Part shown: piece by piece, positions 5,451-6,502 of the stretch
Numbering within the stretch: the first letter of the stretch is position 1
Layout: each line of letters begins with the position of its first letter
Source: an uncultured bacterium
Lineage (GTDB): Bacteria; Bacteroidota; Bacteroidia; Bacteroidales; Marinifilaceae
Assembly (NCBI GenBank): GCA_905215395.1
Contig: CAJMQA010000198.1
Span: forward strand, 1 to 6,502
Direction: 5' to 3'
Length of the DNA stretch: 6,502 nt
The notes under the pieces: generated by a model
Database searches by the model: none
What the model was told of the DNA's origin: nothing
Seen by the model: the letters and a program-made list of their open reading frames with translations, nothing else
Made by a program: the position numbers and the translations under genes

Positions 5451-6502
5451 TTAATTCCTATATTTTAGTTCACTCTCCGGAAGAGGTATCAAATAATTTC
5501 CTCTCGTCATCATCAGACCGGCTCCTGTAGTACCCGACTCAATAAACATTTCGTTCACCCTTTTGTAATAAAAGAAAAGCTGGCCTTCACAAAGAAATTC
5601 CCGGATATATTCCTTTTTCAGATTAGCTGCCAGCTGGCTTGAAACAATCTGTGTTTGCCCCCTATTTTCCCTTAGTTTGTTTAAATAATCATAGGCCTGT
5701 GGTTCAGCTTCTGATTCGGCAGCTATCAGATAAAGTTCTCCCAAACGAATCAACGGCATCATATTATTATAAAAAAGGGTGGTATTATCCAGTTTTCTGA
5801 ACTTTGCATTTACACGGCTATTATCCCCGGGAATTGTAGAATTTTTCCATAACGGAGAATACCGGTAATCATTTTCTTCACCCTGAAATAATTTCTCCAC
5901 CACTGTCGGCCGGGCACGCAACAAATTATCACCAGCCGATTCTGTATCGAAATAATTTGTATAGATCTGACTTCTGTCCGGATTGTACAATGAAAAAATA
6001 ACTTCAGTAGAAAATACCCTGTCCGGATTTTTCGAATCCCCTTTTATTTTTTCATGAGTGATAAAAGGAAAATAAGTTTCCCGTTTAGGATCTTCAATAA
6101 TCATTTTAGCGTACTTTGCTGCCTGTGGTTTATTTCCGGCATAAAGGTATACTCTGGCTTTCAATGCAATTACTGCATAATAATTCATCCGGAGCACCCT
6201 TGCTTTATAAGTATTATCTGTATCGTCAAAAGCCATCGGTCCTTCGGTCAGGATAGGATCGCTTTTCAGCAAGAGAGCTTCTGCCCTATCCAGATCCCGG
6301 ATAATCTTATGGTCAATGAGTGAATCTGCAGGCATCAATTCAAATGCAGAAACACTCCTTGCTTCCACATACGGAATCGAAAGTCCCTGTTTGTTAACGA
6401 GCATCACCGGTCCAAATAAACGCAGCATATCAAAATGCAAAAATGCCCTTAAAGCCAACGCTTCACCTGTAATCAATGAATAGTCGGGATCTTCCAGTAC
6501 TT
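5451..6502 (-). CDS. RagB/SusD-family nutrient uptake outer-membrane lipoprotein (C-terminal 349 residues; N-terminus beyond right edge)
   Basis: SusD proteins are surface lipoproteins that cap the SusC channel and bind the ligand. The frame stays open to the right edge, so the signal peptide and lipobox are not seen; about 100-130 residues are probably missing. The visible part begins VLEDPDYSLITGEALALR and continues AFLHFDMLRLFGPV, the strongly conserved TPR-containing SusD segment. The central MNYYAVIALKARVYLYAGN and C-terminal MPLIRLGELYLIAAESEA and CEGQLFFYYKR are the hallmark SusD motifs. The C-terminus ends normally (PLPESELKYRN), so the gene is only cut by the window. An apparent start at 6476 is a TTG within the conserved domain and not the true start. 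The cognate SusC should be the next gene to the right. The ligand cannot be inferred. Confidence 0.95.
   Translation of the reverse strand, partial: VLEDPDYSLITGEALALRAFLHFDMLRLFGPVMLVNKQGLSIPYVEARSVSAFELMPADSLIDHKIIRDLDRAEALLLKSDPILTEGPMAFDDTDNTYKARVLRMNYYAVIALKARVYLYAGNKPQAAKYAKMIIEDPKRETYFPFITHEKIKGDSKNPDRVFSTEVIFSLYNPDRSQIYTNYFDTESAGDNLLRARPTVVEKLFQGEENDYRYSPLWKNSTIPGDNSRVNAKFRKLDNTTLFYNNMMPLIRLGELYLIAAESEAEPQAYDYLNKLRENRGQTQIVSSQLAANLKKEYIREFLCEGQLFFYYKRVNEMFIESGTTGAGLMMTRGNYLIPLPESELKYRN

Overview
The window looks like Bacteroidota chromosome, most likely a gut member of the Bacteroidales (Bacteroides, Parabacteroides or Odoribacteraceae type; genus not resolvable by eye). The evidence is a SusD-family protein, DUF4843 and PKD-like lipoproteins, an ECF sigma factor with a FecR-type anti-sigma factor, a SusC-type receptor with an STN domain, weak Shine-Dalgarno sequences, and one exact match to the Bacteroides promoter consensus. 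Every gene I can support lies on the minus strand, so transcription runs from the right edge to the left edge.

Module A (right, about 2974-6502) is the distal part of a Sus-like outer-membrane uptake operon. In transcription order it holds a SusD-family lipoprotein (N-terminus beyond the right edge), a DUF4843 lipoprotein and a PKD-like lipoprotein. The gaps are only 16 and 26 bases, and a strong rho-independent terminator closes the operon just after the last stop codon. The cognate SusC should lie off the right edge. No degradative enzyme is visible, so the substrate cannot be read from this window.

The junction (about 2571-2973) is AT-rich. It carries a decayed fragment of a Crp/Fnr-family regulator (part of the cyclic-nucleotide-binding beta-roll only, no DNA-binding domain) and then a TTTG-N19-TATTTTTG promoter aimed at the sigma factor gene.

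Module B (left, 1 to about 2549) is the head of a second, separately regulated Sus-like locus: ECF sigma factor, FecR-like anti-sigma factor with one membrane span, and the N-terminus of a TonB-dependent SusC-family receptor with an STN signalling domain, cut by the left edge. These three form a cell-surface signalling relay. Substrate binding by the receptor is passed by the STN domain to the periplasmic part of FecR, which releases the sigma factor to transcribe the receptor operon. The 298-base gap between sigma and fecR is unusually long and holds no gene I can support.

The most notable observations are the Crp/Fnr relic exactly at the seam between two uptake modules, the visibly higher GC content of fecR than of module A, an A9 tract directly after the long start codon of the receptor, and an identical 12-base sequence over the fecR start and the internal receptor start. 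The overall architecture is a known Bacteroidota theme; I did not find a clearly new system.
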